A stretch of 52,500 nt of DNA from Neocallimastix lanati (nom. inval.) (Eukaryota; Neocallimastigomycota; Neocallimastigomycetes; Neocallimastigales; Neocallimastigaceae): contig JACVTC010000028.1 in the NCBI GenBank assembly GCA_016946835.1, forward strand, positions 1,342,501 through 1,395,000, written 5' to 3'. A program made the translations under genes and the position numbers. Of this stretch, positions 24,888-41,461 are shown in pieces (the stretch's first letter is position 1; every line of letters starts with the position of its first letter). The notes beneath the pieces are model-generated. The model searched no databases. It had not been told where the DNA came from and saw only the letters and a list, made by a program, of their open reading frames with translations.

Positions 24888-24903
24888 CTGTCCTTGTCAA
24901 TGG
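24759..24903 (-). ncRNA. Candidate structured RNA with terminal stem and T6 end
   Basis: Read on the minus strand, CCATTGACAAGGACA (24903-24889) pairs with TGTCTTTGTCATTGG (24783-24769): 14 of 15 pairs, one of them G-U. Inside lie two hairpins: GTTTC with GGAAC (loop GGAAGTA) and TGGTTCC with GGAGCCA (loop CCGGA). Both need a G-U pair that would be A-C on the plus strand, so all three helices favour the minus strand. A T6 run (24764-24759) directly after the closing stem could be a Pol III stop. The odd part is an A-run of about 37 nt after the 5' arm. No open frame fits. It is not a tRNA, U6 or 5S that I recognise; a MITE-like hairpin element is the other option. Confidence 0.4.
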
Positions 24904-25476
24904 AATAATACCAAAAAAAAAAATAACATTTATTTACAATCGATTCTTTGTTAACTATGTAAAAAAATAGTAGAGTATTTTTTTTTTTTTTTTTTGATGT
25001 GGCAATCAAGGAAAAGTCTTGTGGAGCCATTAAGGTGATAGCTTAATACACTAGGATAAAAAAATTTAAAAAAAAAAAAAGAAAAAAAAAAAAATTTAAA
25101 CTATATAAAATTCTTTAAATACAATTTTATTATAAAAAATTATTTAAAATGTATTATATTATATTGTATATTAATATTTATATTATTGATTATTCATATA
25201 AGAATTATACATATGTGTAATGATTAATAATATTAAAAAACGAGTTTTATTTTATATATTGATTGTAAATTTTATAATTTTTTTTTATATTATATATTGA
25301 ATGTAAATTTAATAATATAATTTTTTTTTATATTTTATTATGTTATTTATATTTATTTAAAAAAAAATATATAAAATAACTTATAAATAAATTATTTTAT
25401 ATATATATATTTTTTAAATAAATATAAGTAAACTATACATTTTAAAGATTAAAAAATGCTTCGAAAAAGAACAATT

Positions 25477-25523
<47 letters not shown>

Positions 25524-26124
25524 GAAAAGAAAAAAATATTAAAAAAATGTATACTATTTCATACAGTACGAGTTTTATAATTTGTAATAATTATAAATAA
25601 ATTTCTAAAAAAAAAAAAAAAGAATTTATTTAAAATTAAAATATTGAATTAAATTATTTCAATTTAATTACTAATAAAAGTAACGGCTAATAATTCATAA
25701 ATATTAATTTTTCTTATTAATGAATTATTTTAAAAAAAAAAAAGAAAAATTTAAATATGAATTTTTTTTTTTAATATATATATTTTTATATGTATATTAT
25801 ATTAAATAAAATCATAATTTTAATCATTAATTTTATTCTTATTATGTAAATTTGTTAGCTGAGTATATTTTCTTTTTTTTTTCTTTCTTAGTAATATTAT
25901 GCTATAATATATAATTTATAATACTACAATCTTTGTATAAAAGTATATGGAAATTTTTACAATTTTATTTATTATATTTATGATTATAATTGTATACATA
26001 TTTAAACAATTTTTGATAATTCATAATTATTATTATTAATAGTTATTAGTAATACCCTTTTTGCTATAATATAAATTATAAACCATATAAAACAAATTTA
26101 AAAAACACCAGCAACAATATCAAC

Positions 26125-26155
<31 letters not shown>

Positions 26156-26856
26156 ATTGATATATAAAAAGTATTATAATAATATATTAAATAATAATTT
26201 AATTCTTATTAATAATTATATATTAATATAATTATAAATACTAGTGTTTCATTATTATAATTAATTAGATTATTAGGATTGTATAGTGGTTATAAAAATT
26301 TTTATTAGAAATAGTTTATATTAATAATTTATAAAGATATAAAATTATTTGACAGTTTTTATATTATCATTTTAATACCACAAATAATAATTTTATCTAA
26401 AAATTTCATGAAAAGGTTAAATTATCTTTCTTTCAATATTAAATGAAATAATTATTTTAAAAAACAAAAGTATTAATATTATTTTAAAGTATTTATTTAA
26501 TTTGTATATATAATATGCTTTTAAATATTCATTTAATAAACTACAAAAAAAAAAAAAAAAAAAATTATAAAAAATATATATAAAAGAGAAATTTATATAT
26601 TGAGATTTTTTTTTTTTATTTATTGGTAGTATAAAATATTTAATAATTATATAAATATCAACAAAGTATATTATATATATATTTATAATTTTAGATTTCA
26701 TTATTTAAATTTAATATTTGAAATTAAATAAAAATACTAATATTTTAAATTTGCTAATTTTTTTTTTTTTTATCTCATTTAATAATATTAAATATTTAAA
26801 CTTTTAATGTTATCTTATTATTTATAATAATTTTATATGTTCTTACTATGTCCATA

Positions 26857-26858
<2 letters not shown>

Positions 26859-26928
<70 letters not shown>

Positions 26929-26946
26929 TATAATAATAATAATAAT

Positions 26947-27018
<72 letters not shown>

Positions 27019-27020
27019 TA
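26859..27020. repeat. AAT microsatellite
   Basis: Over 50 AAT units with a few TAT interruptions. Both strands are open across it (poly-Asn on plus, poly-Tyr on minus), which is a result of the repeat and not of a gene. Confidence 0.95.
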
Positions 27021-27366
27021 CAATATTTTAATAAAAAAAATTTTTTTTTAAAGAATTTCATTTAAAATAATTTTGGTACTATTATTATTAAGATGATGGT
27101 AAAAATCATATAATAAAGAATTTAATTTATAAATGATGTTTAAAAATATAAGACAAAAAATTTTATCCAAAAAAATGAATTTATTGAACTAAATAAGTAA
27201 ACTTTAAAAAGTAATATTTATATATATATAAATATATATATTTTTAATTATACAATATAAAAAAAAAATATTGACCAGTTGTATTAAATGAAAAATATAT
27301 TTTATAATACATTTTTAATGTTTATATTATTAGAACATTATTATTTTATTTTATTTTAATTATTTT

Positions 27367-27397
<31 letters not shown>

Positions 27398-27461
27398 TTT
27401 AATAATATTTATTTGTAATATCATTTTAATTTTTTTAAATTTATTATAGCTAAATAATAAA

Positions 27462-29591
27462 ATGGAAGATGAAATAGGAATAGATGTTAAATATCAATCA
27501 CTGAATGATCCATATACTTTTAGAAAACCAAAGTTGAAATATAGAATTAAAAGAAGTAGTAAGAAATGTATATGGATTATGTTTATTTTAATTATAATAT
27601 GTCTATTATTTTCTTTTTTAATTCCTAAAGAAATAAAAGAAGATATTGTGAATGACATAAATGACGGAAAAAATGAATATGTTATGACAAAAGGAAAACC
27701 TCGTTTTGATAAATATGGCGTTGACTTAAATGCTAATATATTAGATGGAATGTATAATATTGGTTTTGATGATGATCCCAATAAAAAACTTGAAGATTGG
27801 TCTTTATATACTCCCCCATGTCCATATTTAAGTCCTGTTAATCACCCCGAATACGTAATTAATCCACAGTGTGAAGTGTCCAGTATTCAAATAGTAAACT
27901 ATAATAATGATAATGGTAAAGGATTACCATATTCACTTCATTTAGACAGTATAACTAATCAAATGAAAAAATGGGAGGAGTGGGTTATGAAAGATGGGAT
28001 AAATCCCAATTATAGGAATAGAAGTGTTGAAGAACTTCTTGATAATAATCAATACCATCCTTTTGACTATGGTTATAATAGTTCCCAAGAAGATAATACA
28101 AATAATGATAATTATTATGAATATGTTATTAATAGTCGAATGGATGAAACTCCTGATCCAAGAAAGAGACGTTTATTCAGTTTCATCATGTTTAATACCG
28201 AATTTGACTTATTAGATCTCTATTTTACTGAATTTTATGATGTAATTGACTATTTTGTTATTTATGAATCAAATAGTACTTTTTCAGGTAACCCGAAGCC
28301 ACTATATTTCACTAGGGCATTGCTTGAAACCGATCGATATGATAAATTTAAAGATAAAATAATTCCTTTACCTTGTGAAACTATTGTTGATGAAGATAAC
28401 GGTAGAGGAAAAGCTTTTCCTAAAGAACATTTAGCTCGAAGATTAGTTATTGAAAAGGGATTGAGATCTGTTCACGCCCGACATGGTGATATTTTTATTC
28501 ATGGAGATTTGGACGAAATGCCGAAAGTTCATGTTCTTTCTCGCTTAAAAAAGTGTGGAGGATGGGAACATTTACAAGCAGGAATTGGTGGAGGTCCAAA
28601 ATCATTTATACATGAAAATACTAATTCATATTTTCTAAAGAATAAAGATATGAATGTTACAGTTAACAGTTATGGTGAATATATGATTGATTATGAAAAG
28701 GAAAAATCATTAGGATTTTTAATTTGGTTCTATGAATATTCATTTAATATTATTGAGAATAAAAATATTGGAACTGTGGCTCATCCGAACTTGGCGATAT
28801 TTGATGCTAGACGTTCTTTAGGGCAATTTATTGAGAATGGAGGAAATGGTATATCTAAGAGATCGTATCATGATCCATTATCTGATCCTGATTTTGATAT
28901 TTATCAAGGTTATACCTACACCGATAATACAAATGATAGAAGAACAGGTAAAGGTTTCCTAGGAGAATCCATAAGATTTGACACATCAAAGATAGGTGAT
29001 TTAAAGACAAATAATAAAACAGTTTTATGGAATGCCGGATGGCATTTAAGTAGTTTCCTTCCAACAACTAAACAATTTTATAATAAAATTTCATCCTATT
29101 CACATCATGATTCTTATGGAGAAAAATCAAAGAATCAAATTATAAAAGATATTAAATCTCGTATAAAAAAGAAGGTTTATATCTTTGGTAGAGAGAAAAA
29201 ATATTTTGATAATAAGCCATCTTATCCAGATTCAATAACTGAGGGTTATAGGTATAATTTTAATGCAACATATTGGGATGAAATGATTAGTCTCAATGGA
29301 AGTGATACAAACTTCAAAAAATATAAAAATATGCTTGATCATGAAATTCCATATCAAGTATGGCTAAATCCTATATGTTATTCATTTATGATAGACCGTA
29401 GGTTTGGATTAAAGAAAAAATTATGGTGGCAAGTGATTCCAAAGAAGAATTGGAAAACCATTCGATTTGAAGATCTAAATCAATCTATTATAAAAAAAAT
29501 ATTTCCAAAAAATTTCCCGAAAAAATTAAAATCTCAATTGTTTAGGAAAACCAATAATAAAAATAAGAAGAAAAAAGTAACGATTCATTAG
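27462..29591 (+). CDS. GT17-family glycosyltransferase (MGAT3-like), 709 aa
   Basis: A single-exon type II membrane protein. It has a cytoplasmic tail of about 35 residues rich in Lys/Arg, one membrane anchor at residues 36-55 (WIMFILIIICLLFSFLI), then a luminal stem and catalytic domain. The domain starts near residue 237 with RRLFSFIMFNTEFDLLDLY and continues with DYFVIYESNSTFSG and PLYF. It has the metal-binding-type acid motif HGDLDEMP near residue 349 and GWHLSSF near 525. These are hallmarks of glycosyltransferase family 17, whose known member MGAT3 adds the bisecting GlcNAc to N-glycans in the Golgi. The donor and acceptor used here are unknown. It is longer than MGAT3 (533 aa in human) at both ends. 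No intron is needed. Base composition is richer than its surroundings, as expected for a conserved gene. Confidence 0.9.
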   Translation: MEDEIGIDVKYQSLNDPYTFRKPKLKYRIKRSSKKCIWIMFILIIICLLFSFLIPKEIKEDIVNDINDGKNEYVMTKGKPRFDKYGVDLNANILDGMYNIGFDDDPNKKLEDWSLYTPPCPYLSPVNHPEYVINPQCEVSSIQIVNYNNDNGKGLPYSLHLDSITNQMKKWEEWVMKDGINPNYRNRSVEELLDNNQYHPFDYGYNSSQEDNTNNDNYYEYVINSRMDETPDPRKRRLFSFIMFNTEFDLLDLYFTEFYDVIDYFVIYESNSTFSGNPKPLYFTRALLETDRYDKFKDKIIPLPCETIVDEDNGRGKAFPKEHLARRLVIEKGLRSVHARHGDIFIHGDLDEMPKVHVLSRLKKCGGWEHLQAGIGGGPKSFIHENTNSYFLKNKDMNVTVNSYGEYMIDYEKEKSLGFLIWFYEYSFNIIENKNIGTVAHPNLAIFDARRSLGQFIENGGNGISKRSYHDPLSDPDFDIYQGYTYTDNTNDRRTGKGFLGESIRFDTSKIGDLKTNNKTVLWNAGWHLSSFLPTTKQFYNKISSYSHHDSYGEKSKNQIIKDIKSRIKKKVYIFGREKKYFDNKPSYPDSITEGYRYNFNATYWDEMISLNGSDTNFKKYKNMLDHEIPYQVWLNPICYSFMIDRRFGLKKKLWWQVIPKKNWKTIRFEDLNQSIIKKIFPKNFPKKLKSQLFRKTNNKNKKKKVTIH

Positions 29592-31198
29592 TTTGAAGAA
29601 AAAAAAAAAAATACTAAAGGTTTGATCATTCTACAGAACTAAAGACTAACTATTTTTTTAGAATATAAATGTATCATCATTAATTTAATATATATATATA
29701 TATATATAAAGAGAATAGTTATCATTAATTATTAAATTAATATTATAGATATTAGAATTTTTTTTATAAAAAGTTTTTTTATTATAACTTATTTATATAA
29801 TTATATATATAATAAAAAAAATAACTTTATAATTATAATAATAATAAAAATAGAAATAAAAAAATAATAAAGTATTAAAATAAATAGAATAAATAAATAA
29901 ACATATAGATAAATAATTAAGTACTAATTAAGTATTAAAATAAATAAAATAAATAAATAAACATATAGATAAATAATTAATTAATTAAAATATTGATATA
30001 AAAAAATAGATATAAATAAATAAATAAATAAACATTTCTTTTATATATAAATCATGAGTCATGTACTGTTTGTAAAGAAAAAATTTAAATATTTAATTTG
30101 TTCGTTCTTAATAATAATAATAATATTATTATTTTTTTTTTTTTGCACAATTAAAGTATATTAATTTATGTCATTAAAAGTATTTTATTAATAAATTTTA
30201 TTGACTTTTTTTTTTTTTTTTTTTTTCAATTTTTAAATAAGTTAATTAAAAATTTTTAATAAATAGAGAAAACAATAGTGAAAAAGAAAATTTCATTATT
30301 ACTACCCTGAATTTCATATATGGTTCAGTAATTTAATAAAAATAAAATAAAATTTTTAAAACTAGAATTTAAGGTTTTACGAACAAAAAAATTTAATATA
30401 TCCAAAGTATATAATTTTTTTCTTTTTAATTTAATATTAACTTCGAAAATAATTAATTCTAGAAAATTAATTTATATTTGTTACACAAATTAAGATTTTG
30501 ATCATCCCATCATTTTTAAATTTATATAATTTATACATATATTACCAACACCAACCCAATATCATGTCATACTATATTATTGAAAAAATATAGTATTTTT
30601 TTTTTTTTTTTTTTTTTTTTACAAAGCATATATTCTTTATTTATTATATTATTATCATTATTAATTTTTTTTTTTTTTATTTTTATTTCTATTTTATATT
30701 TAATTATTTTAGTTATAAAAATTTATAAAACTTTAATAAAAAGAATTACGTATATTTTATTTTATTATTATTATATATATATATTTTATTTAGTTTTAAA
30801 ATAAAATAAAATACGTAAATTTTATTTTATTATTATATATTTATATATATATATTTTTAGTTTTATCATTATTTATATTTATATGACAATTTATATATAA
30901 ATATAATTATTTTGGTTAATAAAATTTACTTTAATATTATTGCTTGTATTTTATATATTTTATATTTTATTGAATTCTGTATATAAAATTATATAAATAT
31001 TATGAAATGATTATAAAATATGCGATATTTGAAATTATTTAATACTAATAATTTGTTGTATACATATATTTTTTATTTTCATTACTATTAATATTATTAT
31101 TGGTGGTCTCAAGCATATTTTTTTTTTATCATAATAAACGAATACAAATATTAATTTAAATTTTATAGAATATATATATTCTATATATATATTGTTTA
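29592..31198. other. Gene-free A/T intergenic region
   Basis: 3' flank of the GT17 gene followed by A/T low complexity. A sequence ending in ACATATAGATAAATAATTAA occurs twice about 60 bp apart (near 29900 and 29960). T-runs lie at 30131 and 30205. The plus-strand frame 30580-30804 is Phe/Ile/Leu/Tyr from T-runs and is rejected. Confidence 0.7.
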
Positions 31199-32037
31199 TT
31201 AATTACTAGTTCTACTTTTTCTACCAACTTCATTTCTACAGTATGGACAATAGTGAACAATATCCTTAAGTTGGTTAAAAATGAATGGAAGCCAAAATAA
31301 AACTACAGTAAAACAAAACAGAGCAAAACATAAACCCCAAACAATAATATTATCTTCATATTGTATATAAGTTTTTACTGTTTTTTTACAATAAGGACAA
31401 TACATATTAGCACTATGTTCTGTAATATTACTTTCATTAACTCTATTATTGTTAACATTAGTTTTTTTTTTTAAAAAAAATTCATAATTTTATTAATAAA
31501 AAAAAAAAAAATAAAAAATAAAATTTATTGATATATTTAATAATTATATATATTATTTAATTACGTAATAATGGTCTGAGTATTATTCTTTTCTTGAGTT
31601 GTTACTTGTTGATAAGTCTGAGGTTGATAAACTGGAGATTGATATATTACTGGTTGACCTTGTTGAAACATTACTTGCTGACCTGGTTGAATATATATTG
31701 GTTGAATTGCTTGTTGCATTGGTTGGCCTGGTTGCTGTATTACCATTGGTTGTCCGATTTGCTGCATTACAGGTTGCATCATTACTGGTTGTCCTACTTG
31801 TTGTACTGCGGGTTGCATTATTACTGATTGTCCTGCTTGTTGCACTACAGGTTGCATTAATACTTGCTGACCTTGGACACCTGGTTGCGGTGCAGAAGGT
31901 GGTTGAACTGTGCTTACAGAAACATTCTGATTATCTGGTATATTATATGTAAAACTTTGTGCATTATTAGACACAGGTTGATTACTTGTTGTATTATCAA
32001 TTGGTGATTGAGAAGTATTATTAGCTGTTTCACTCAT
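31199..32037 (-). CDS. LITAF-domain protein, 238 aa, two exons
   Basis: Exon 1 is 32037-31565, the intron 31564-31443 (122 nt) is GTAATT..ATAG, and exon 2 is 31442-31199. The splice splits an ACA codon and keeps one frame. Residues 1-157 are rich in Gln, Pro and Val with repeats such as MQPVVQQAGQ and MQPAVQQVGQ. Exon 2 holds a complete LITAF domain: CPYC (C173, C176), a hydrophobic stretch that dips into the membrane (residues 190-214, VWGLCFALFCFTVVLFWLP), then HYCPYC (C223, C226). The two Cys pairs form one zinc site. LITAF/SIMPLE-like proteins sit on the cytosolic face of endosomes and late secretory membranes. The tail is short and basic (GRKSRTSN). Pro/Gln-rich N-terminal parts are usual in the family and in animals bind ESCRT or WW proteins; no clear PPxY is seen here. 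Confidence 0.9.
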
Positions 32038-32587
32038 TCTATTTTATTTATTTAATAAAATTTAATTTTTATAGATTTTATTTTTTTAGATTTTAATTAT
32101 GAAATTAAATTATTTTATTTTTTTTTTATTAAATAAAAATTATTTTTAATTTTTTATTTTAAAATTATATCTTAAATATATGAAATTCAATTATCACAAA
32201 GTAATCAATTATTACTAAGTTTTTTTTTTTTTTTTTTTTATAAAATATAATAATTAATAATTATTATATTTTATATTATAATAAAAAATTTTTTTATTTC
32301 TTTATTTGTTTATTGATTTTTTTTTTTTTTTAAAAAAAATATTTTTTATGAGGGATGAAATTTTTTGTTTTTAAAAAAAATTTTTTCCTCAAATTTTTAT
32401 ATTAATTATATTAATTACCTGGCCAATAAATTAAAAATATTATTAAATATTTTATTTATGTTACACTATATATCATTTATTAGTTATATATATATATATA
32501 TATATTTTTTTTTTTTTAAATTTCTATCAATAATTAAATAAAACATTGATATAAAAACACGAAAATTTCGTTAAACAAATAATTAGC

Positions 32588-32700
<113 letters not shown>

Positions 32701-33013
32701 AAAAATAAAAAAAAAAAAAAATAAAAAAAATAAAAATCTAAAGTATTTAATACTTTAATCATAAATAAAAATATTAGCTCAAAATAAAGAATTTAAAAAA
32801 AATTGATTTGTTAATTTTTGTTATAGAATTATATTTATTTATATAAAAATTCTTTAATTAATTATTTCTTTTATTCTTTTTGTTAGCTTTTTTTTATGAA
32901 AATATTTATTAAAAATTGACATAAGTACTCCAAAAATTGTTTTATTTTTCGTTTAGGTTTTTTTAATTTATCGCTTATGTTAAAATAAATAAGACAATTA
33001 AATAATAATAGTA

Positions 33014-33046
<33 letters not shown>

Positions 33047-33208
33047 TAATTTAAAGTATTTTCTTCTTTAAAAAAAAAAAAAAGAAAGAAAAATAAAAAT
33101 TGAATTTTAAAACTTTTAACTGATGCAATATAACCATAGTTAAAAAATTTTTAGTTATTAGAAGTTTTTGCCAATACCATTACAAATTAGGTTTTGTAAT
33201 TTATTAAA

Positions 33209-33242
<34 letters not shown>

Positions 33243-33457
33243 TCATTATTTTTTTTTTTTATATATAGAAATATTAACTATGATAATAATATTGTTTTAT
33301 TAGTTTTAGTATTTTTTATATTTAATTTTTATTTCAGTAATGATATAAATTAATTTAATAAATACTGAATATAAATAACCGGTTCAAAAAGAAATATATA
33401 AGTACTTTCAGAATTATAATTATCGAATAGTTATTTACTTTTTTAAAAAATTTTTTT

Positions 33458-33508
<51 letters not shown>

Positions 33509-33539
33509 TATTTATCTAAGTTTTAACAAAAAATAATAA

Positions 33540-34215
33540 AAGTGGTCTTTCAAGTATTTATCCTAGTGGCTAATATTCTAAACTAACGCACCTAAAGTTT
33601 CTGGACTGACCTTGCGACTACCTTCTGAATTTATATGTAATGATTTTCATCTTCCTGGGATGTTTTTCCCTATAAATGAAGTTGATGATCACTTGCCATG
33701 GTAAATATTCCTAATGTTAGACTAGTCATTAGTGTCCGAGTATGATGGAGGTTAGAGAAAAGGTATGTGAGTCCTTCGGTTTGCTCTTGTCATCTTCTTT
33801 CGGGTGCCTGGTTATATAATTGCTAGTGTAGACGTTCCTCTCTTAATGATGGTTCAAGAGATCACTGAAAAGAAGCCCATCGTATAAAAACGTCGTAGTT
33901 ATTATATATATGTGTTGTTGTATGTTATATGAATATATGCTGTATTATATTATATTGTTGATTGTTATTATTTAGATATATCTTTTGTATTATATATATT
34001 GATTATAGGCATTAGTTGTATTACAGCATATATGCAATATTGTGTTATTTTCATATCATATTTATATATTATATGATTTAAAAAATGTCTTTCATAATAG
34101 AGAGAGAGGTCCGAGTCGACCCCAAAAGGGTATGGCAAAGAATGCAATAAGAGTCTAATACATTTAAGAGAGAGACTGAAAGCCTTGTTGTCTTCCTCTC
34201 TTGATAATCCCAGTT
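33540..34215. other. G+C-elevated non-coding island
   Basis: Some 670 bp of normal complexity in pure A/T surroundings. No frame stays open for long. It has a TATA-box-like CGTATAAAAACG near 33880, short hairpins (GGGATGTTTTTCCC near 33658; ACCCCAAAAGGGT near 34120) and a word GGTTCAAGAGATC near 33854 that resembles a Pol III B box. AAGAGAG near 34167 pairs with CTCTCTT near 34197. It could be a solo LTR of another family, a SINE-like element or a long non-coding RNA. I could not find LTR ends or a second copy in the window. Confidence 0.4.
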
Positions 34216-34610
34216 TTATATATATATAATAACAAAACTAATAAGAAAGTTAATATATTGATAAATAATATAAATAAAAGTTAATATATTGATAAATAAT
34301 ATAAATAAAAGTTAATATAATGAAATATTATAAATTTTATATAATGAGCTTTTTTTTTTTTTTTTTAATAAATCATCATATTATAAGCATTTTTTTTTTT
34401 AGACAGTAAAATATAAAAACTGAATGAATAAAAATAAACCTATAAATACATAAAATATTAATAATAGAAAATTATATAAAAATAATTATATTACAATAAA
34501 GTGCTAACAAATATTTAATATTTATTTCTTTTCTGTATCTATTCAATGAGAAACTTATAGTTTTAAAAATATTTTTTAAATTAATTTTTAGTATTTTAAT
34601 TAAAAGTTCT

Positions 34611-34787
<177 letters not shown>

Positions 34788-34991
34788 ACAAATTTTAAAT
34801 ATATACATTTTTATTAATAATTTAAAGAAATGGAAATTTTAAATTTTTAGTTCTGAAAAAAATTTTTAAATTTATTTTTAATTTAATTCGATTTAAATGT
34901 TTTGATTTAATTATATATCAATGTTTAATCTACATATATTAGAATACACTTATTTTGTATTACAACTGAAAAATATATATATATATAAAAC

Positions 34992-35022
<31 letters not shown>

Positions 35023-35739
35023 TTTTTAAAAGGGTAAAATATATTTAATTTTTTTTTTTTTTTATTTGCAATTTCAGAAATTTAAAATCTACAATTTAAA
35101 AAAATAAATTTTTATTAATAATATTTAATTAAGGATTCTATAAATTTCCCTCTTTTGCATATCGAACAGAAAAGTTATAAAGTAAATTATATAAGCAGCA
35201 TAATTTAATTTTTAAAATTATTGTATAAATGATTATAATTTAAAAATCTTAAGAAAATGAAAATAAAATATTCGGAAATCTAATTCAAATTTAAATTCAA
35301 ATTCAAATTCAAAACATATATAAAAGAAGAATCAATAATAATAATAATAATAATAATAAAAGTATAACAAAAAAAAAAAAAAAAAAAAAAAAAAAACGGA
35401 ATTTATTGTTTATAATTTATATTAATTTGAATATAGAATTTATTAAATAAATAATTATTTAAGCAATACAAATAAAATAAATTAATATATATATCATTAT
35501 TAATAATTGTTTTATTTTAATTGTTATTATCTTTAATATATTTAAGCAATGTAGTTGTTATGATTATTAATAATATTAAAATTTTAAATAATTAATTTTT
35601 AATAATACCTATTATTAATTATTATTTTTATATTTTTATTACGAAATTTAAAAATTAATTAATTATCAAAGTAATTGTATTAAAAATAATTAATATATAT
35701 TTATAAACCTATTATTTAATTTAAGAAATTTAAGAAGAA

Positions 35740-38861
<3,122 letters not shown>

Positions 38862-39320
38862 ATTAATTTAAATATTATATACCAGTAATAAAATAATAAT
38901 AAAATAATAATAATAAAACAATAATAATAAAATGATAAAAATAATAAAAATAATAAAAATAATTATTATATTAATAGTAAATATTAAACCCTCAAGTAAT
39001 ATATACAGATAAATAAAATATATATAAATTATTGTAAAAAATAGATTATTTAATAAATTAATAATAAAAAAAAAAGAAAATAAATATATAAAACAATTAA
39101 AAAAAAAATAAATAAATAAAAAAAATAAATAAATAAATAAAATAAAAAATATATAATTTTAGGAAAAAGCAAAACAGGATAGAGAGAAAAAACAATTAAA
39201 AAAAAAAATTACAAAATACATATTTTTTTATTTTTATTTTTTTTTAATTCTATAATTATTAATTTAAATTCATCATACTATTATTATTATTTAATATTTT
39301 ATTTGAATTTTTATTTTATT

Positions 39321-39351
<31 letters not shown>

Positions 39352-39507
39352 CTATTTATTTCAAGTACAAAATAAATTGAAAAAAAAAAAAAAAAATTTT
39401 TTTTAAAAAATTTTTATTTTTAATTTTTTAAATTTTATTTTTATTATTTATTAATTTATTTGATTATTATTGGCATATATTAATTTATTATTTTATTTAT
39501 TTAAATT
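38862..39507. other. Shared 3' region of PEX5 and TELO2
   Basis: A/T low complexity between two convergent stop codons: AAAT, AAT and TTTA repeats and A- and T-runs. Both transcripts must end here, so their 3' ends may overlap. No gene is seen. Confidence 0.8.
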
Positions 39508-41294
39508 TCAATAATTGAAAAGTTGTTGTTCTTTCTTTTCCGTAATATTTTTTAAATGGAATAAAATATCGGTACTGAATTTAACATCTTTGGCATCAAT
39601 CTTATTTTCTTCTAGTAATTCTGAAGTTTATAATATATATATATAAATTAAAAAGTTGAATCAATAATTGTTTATATATATATATATATATAATTTCAAA
39701 ATAATAAGAAAAAAAAAAAAAAAAAAGACAAAAAAAAAAAAAATATATATATATATATATATTGACATTTAAATATGATGTACATACTCATAATCCATTC
39801 ATATAATTCTTCTAATTCTCCTAATCCAAAAAATGAATTTCCTCCAAATTCATCCATAATTAATCCTTCTGAAAGAACATTAAATATTACAGAATAACTA
39901 AAAAGTATTGAATTTCTAACATTACATCGTTGTGATTTTGTTTCATAAAAACGATAAGACCAACAAAAATTCCATAATTCCCGACACATTCTTCGACAAT
40001 CAAGTGAATTCACTATTTAAAGGATTGAATAAATAATAATAAATATTGTTGTTAATATTTTATTATTAATATTATTACATTTGGAATTATTTGTTCGTTT
40101 ATATGTTTAATTATAACTTACTTGAACAATATGTAATGATTCCTAAAGTTAAAATTAGTCTTTCAAGTAATAATGATTGTTCACTTTTATTTAATAAGGT
40201 AAATAATTCACTATACGTTTAATTTTTAAATAAAAATATATTATTTATAAAAATTAAAATATTAATATTAATATTATATTTAATAATAGATAGAAAAAAT
40301 AAATAAATAAAATATATATATATGCATGTATGTATATATTAATATAATGAATAGATAATTTTCAATATTCAATATATTATTATTAAGTATTATTTTACTT
40401 TGTACAATCGAATTTCCCTATTAATGGGAAAAAGAAATATTTTGCATATCTTAAAAATTTATTTTCTTTAATTATTTTTTTCTTAATTAAAGATTTTCGT
40501 GAAAAACGATGAGTATGTTGTTCAATTCGTTTTGCAATTATTTTAATAGGAGAGAAATCATTTTTAAGAGATTCATCTTCAGAATTCTGATCTTTGTTTA
40601 ATTCACTAAAACGATCTATAATATTATCAATTTCAATGGTATCTTTATCTTCTTTTTCTTCTTTTGAATTATCAAGAAAAGAACTAAGGGTATTTGACGC
40701 TGATGATAATGCATTTAGCATGATAAATCTTTGAGAAAGATTATAATTCTTTTGATAAAACTGTTCACAAATAAAACTTATTTATATATAAAAATATAAT
40801 AAAATTATTATAATTATTGTTATTATCATTATAATTATTTTTGCTTATTTATTTATTTATTTATTTATTATTCATTCATTCATTTATGAATGCTACTTAC
40901 GGTGCGATTAGTATTGGGTCTTTAACTAATAGATTATTAATTGATTCTTGCCTATTTTCCTCAAAATTATCTAATTCATAATTATTTGATATACTTAACA
41001 AAACTGAACATAAACGAATTCCAAATTCCTCTAAATAATTTATATATTTGTTTAATAAATAATGTATTATTATAGTATTATTATTTTAAAATTACAATTT
41101 TATTATATTCTAAGCAGTAATAAAATTATTTTGATTAAATTTATCATAATTACTAATATCATTAGATCCACATGATTTAATTAAATCTGGAGCTGCATTT
41201 ATACTAATTTCAATTTTATTTGGTTCTTCTTCAGCTACTAAACCATTAATACAATCAGAAATATATCTATGATATTAATGATATTAATTAGTAA

Positions 41295-41375
<81 letters not shown>

Positions 41376-41402
41376 CTTATAAATAAATTTATTTCAATAT
41401 AA

Positions 41403-41461
<59 letters not shown>

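Larger units (their letters stand above)
24086..27461. other. Gene-free A/T region before the GT17 gene
   Basis: AAT microsatellite continues to about 24190. A G+C-elevated island lies at about 24700-25060 and includes a candidate RNA (listed separately) and a second patch at 24995-25056 with the hairpin ATTAAG..CTTAAT. The rest is A/T low complexity with long T-runs (for example 25480-25520) and no supported gene. The minus-strand frame 26417-26701 is only Ile/Phe/Lys/Tyr-rich and I do not accept it. Confidence 0.65.

Noticed and set aside
41100-41153. Extra mini-exon in TELO2 between exons 10 and 11
   Set aside because: A split into two short introns is possible, but one intron (41153-41031) keeps phase and aligns better with human TELO2.
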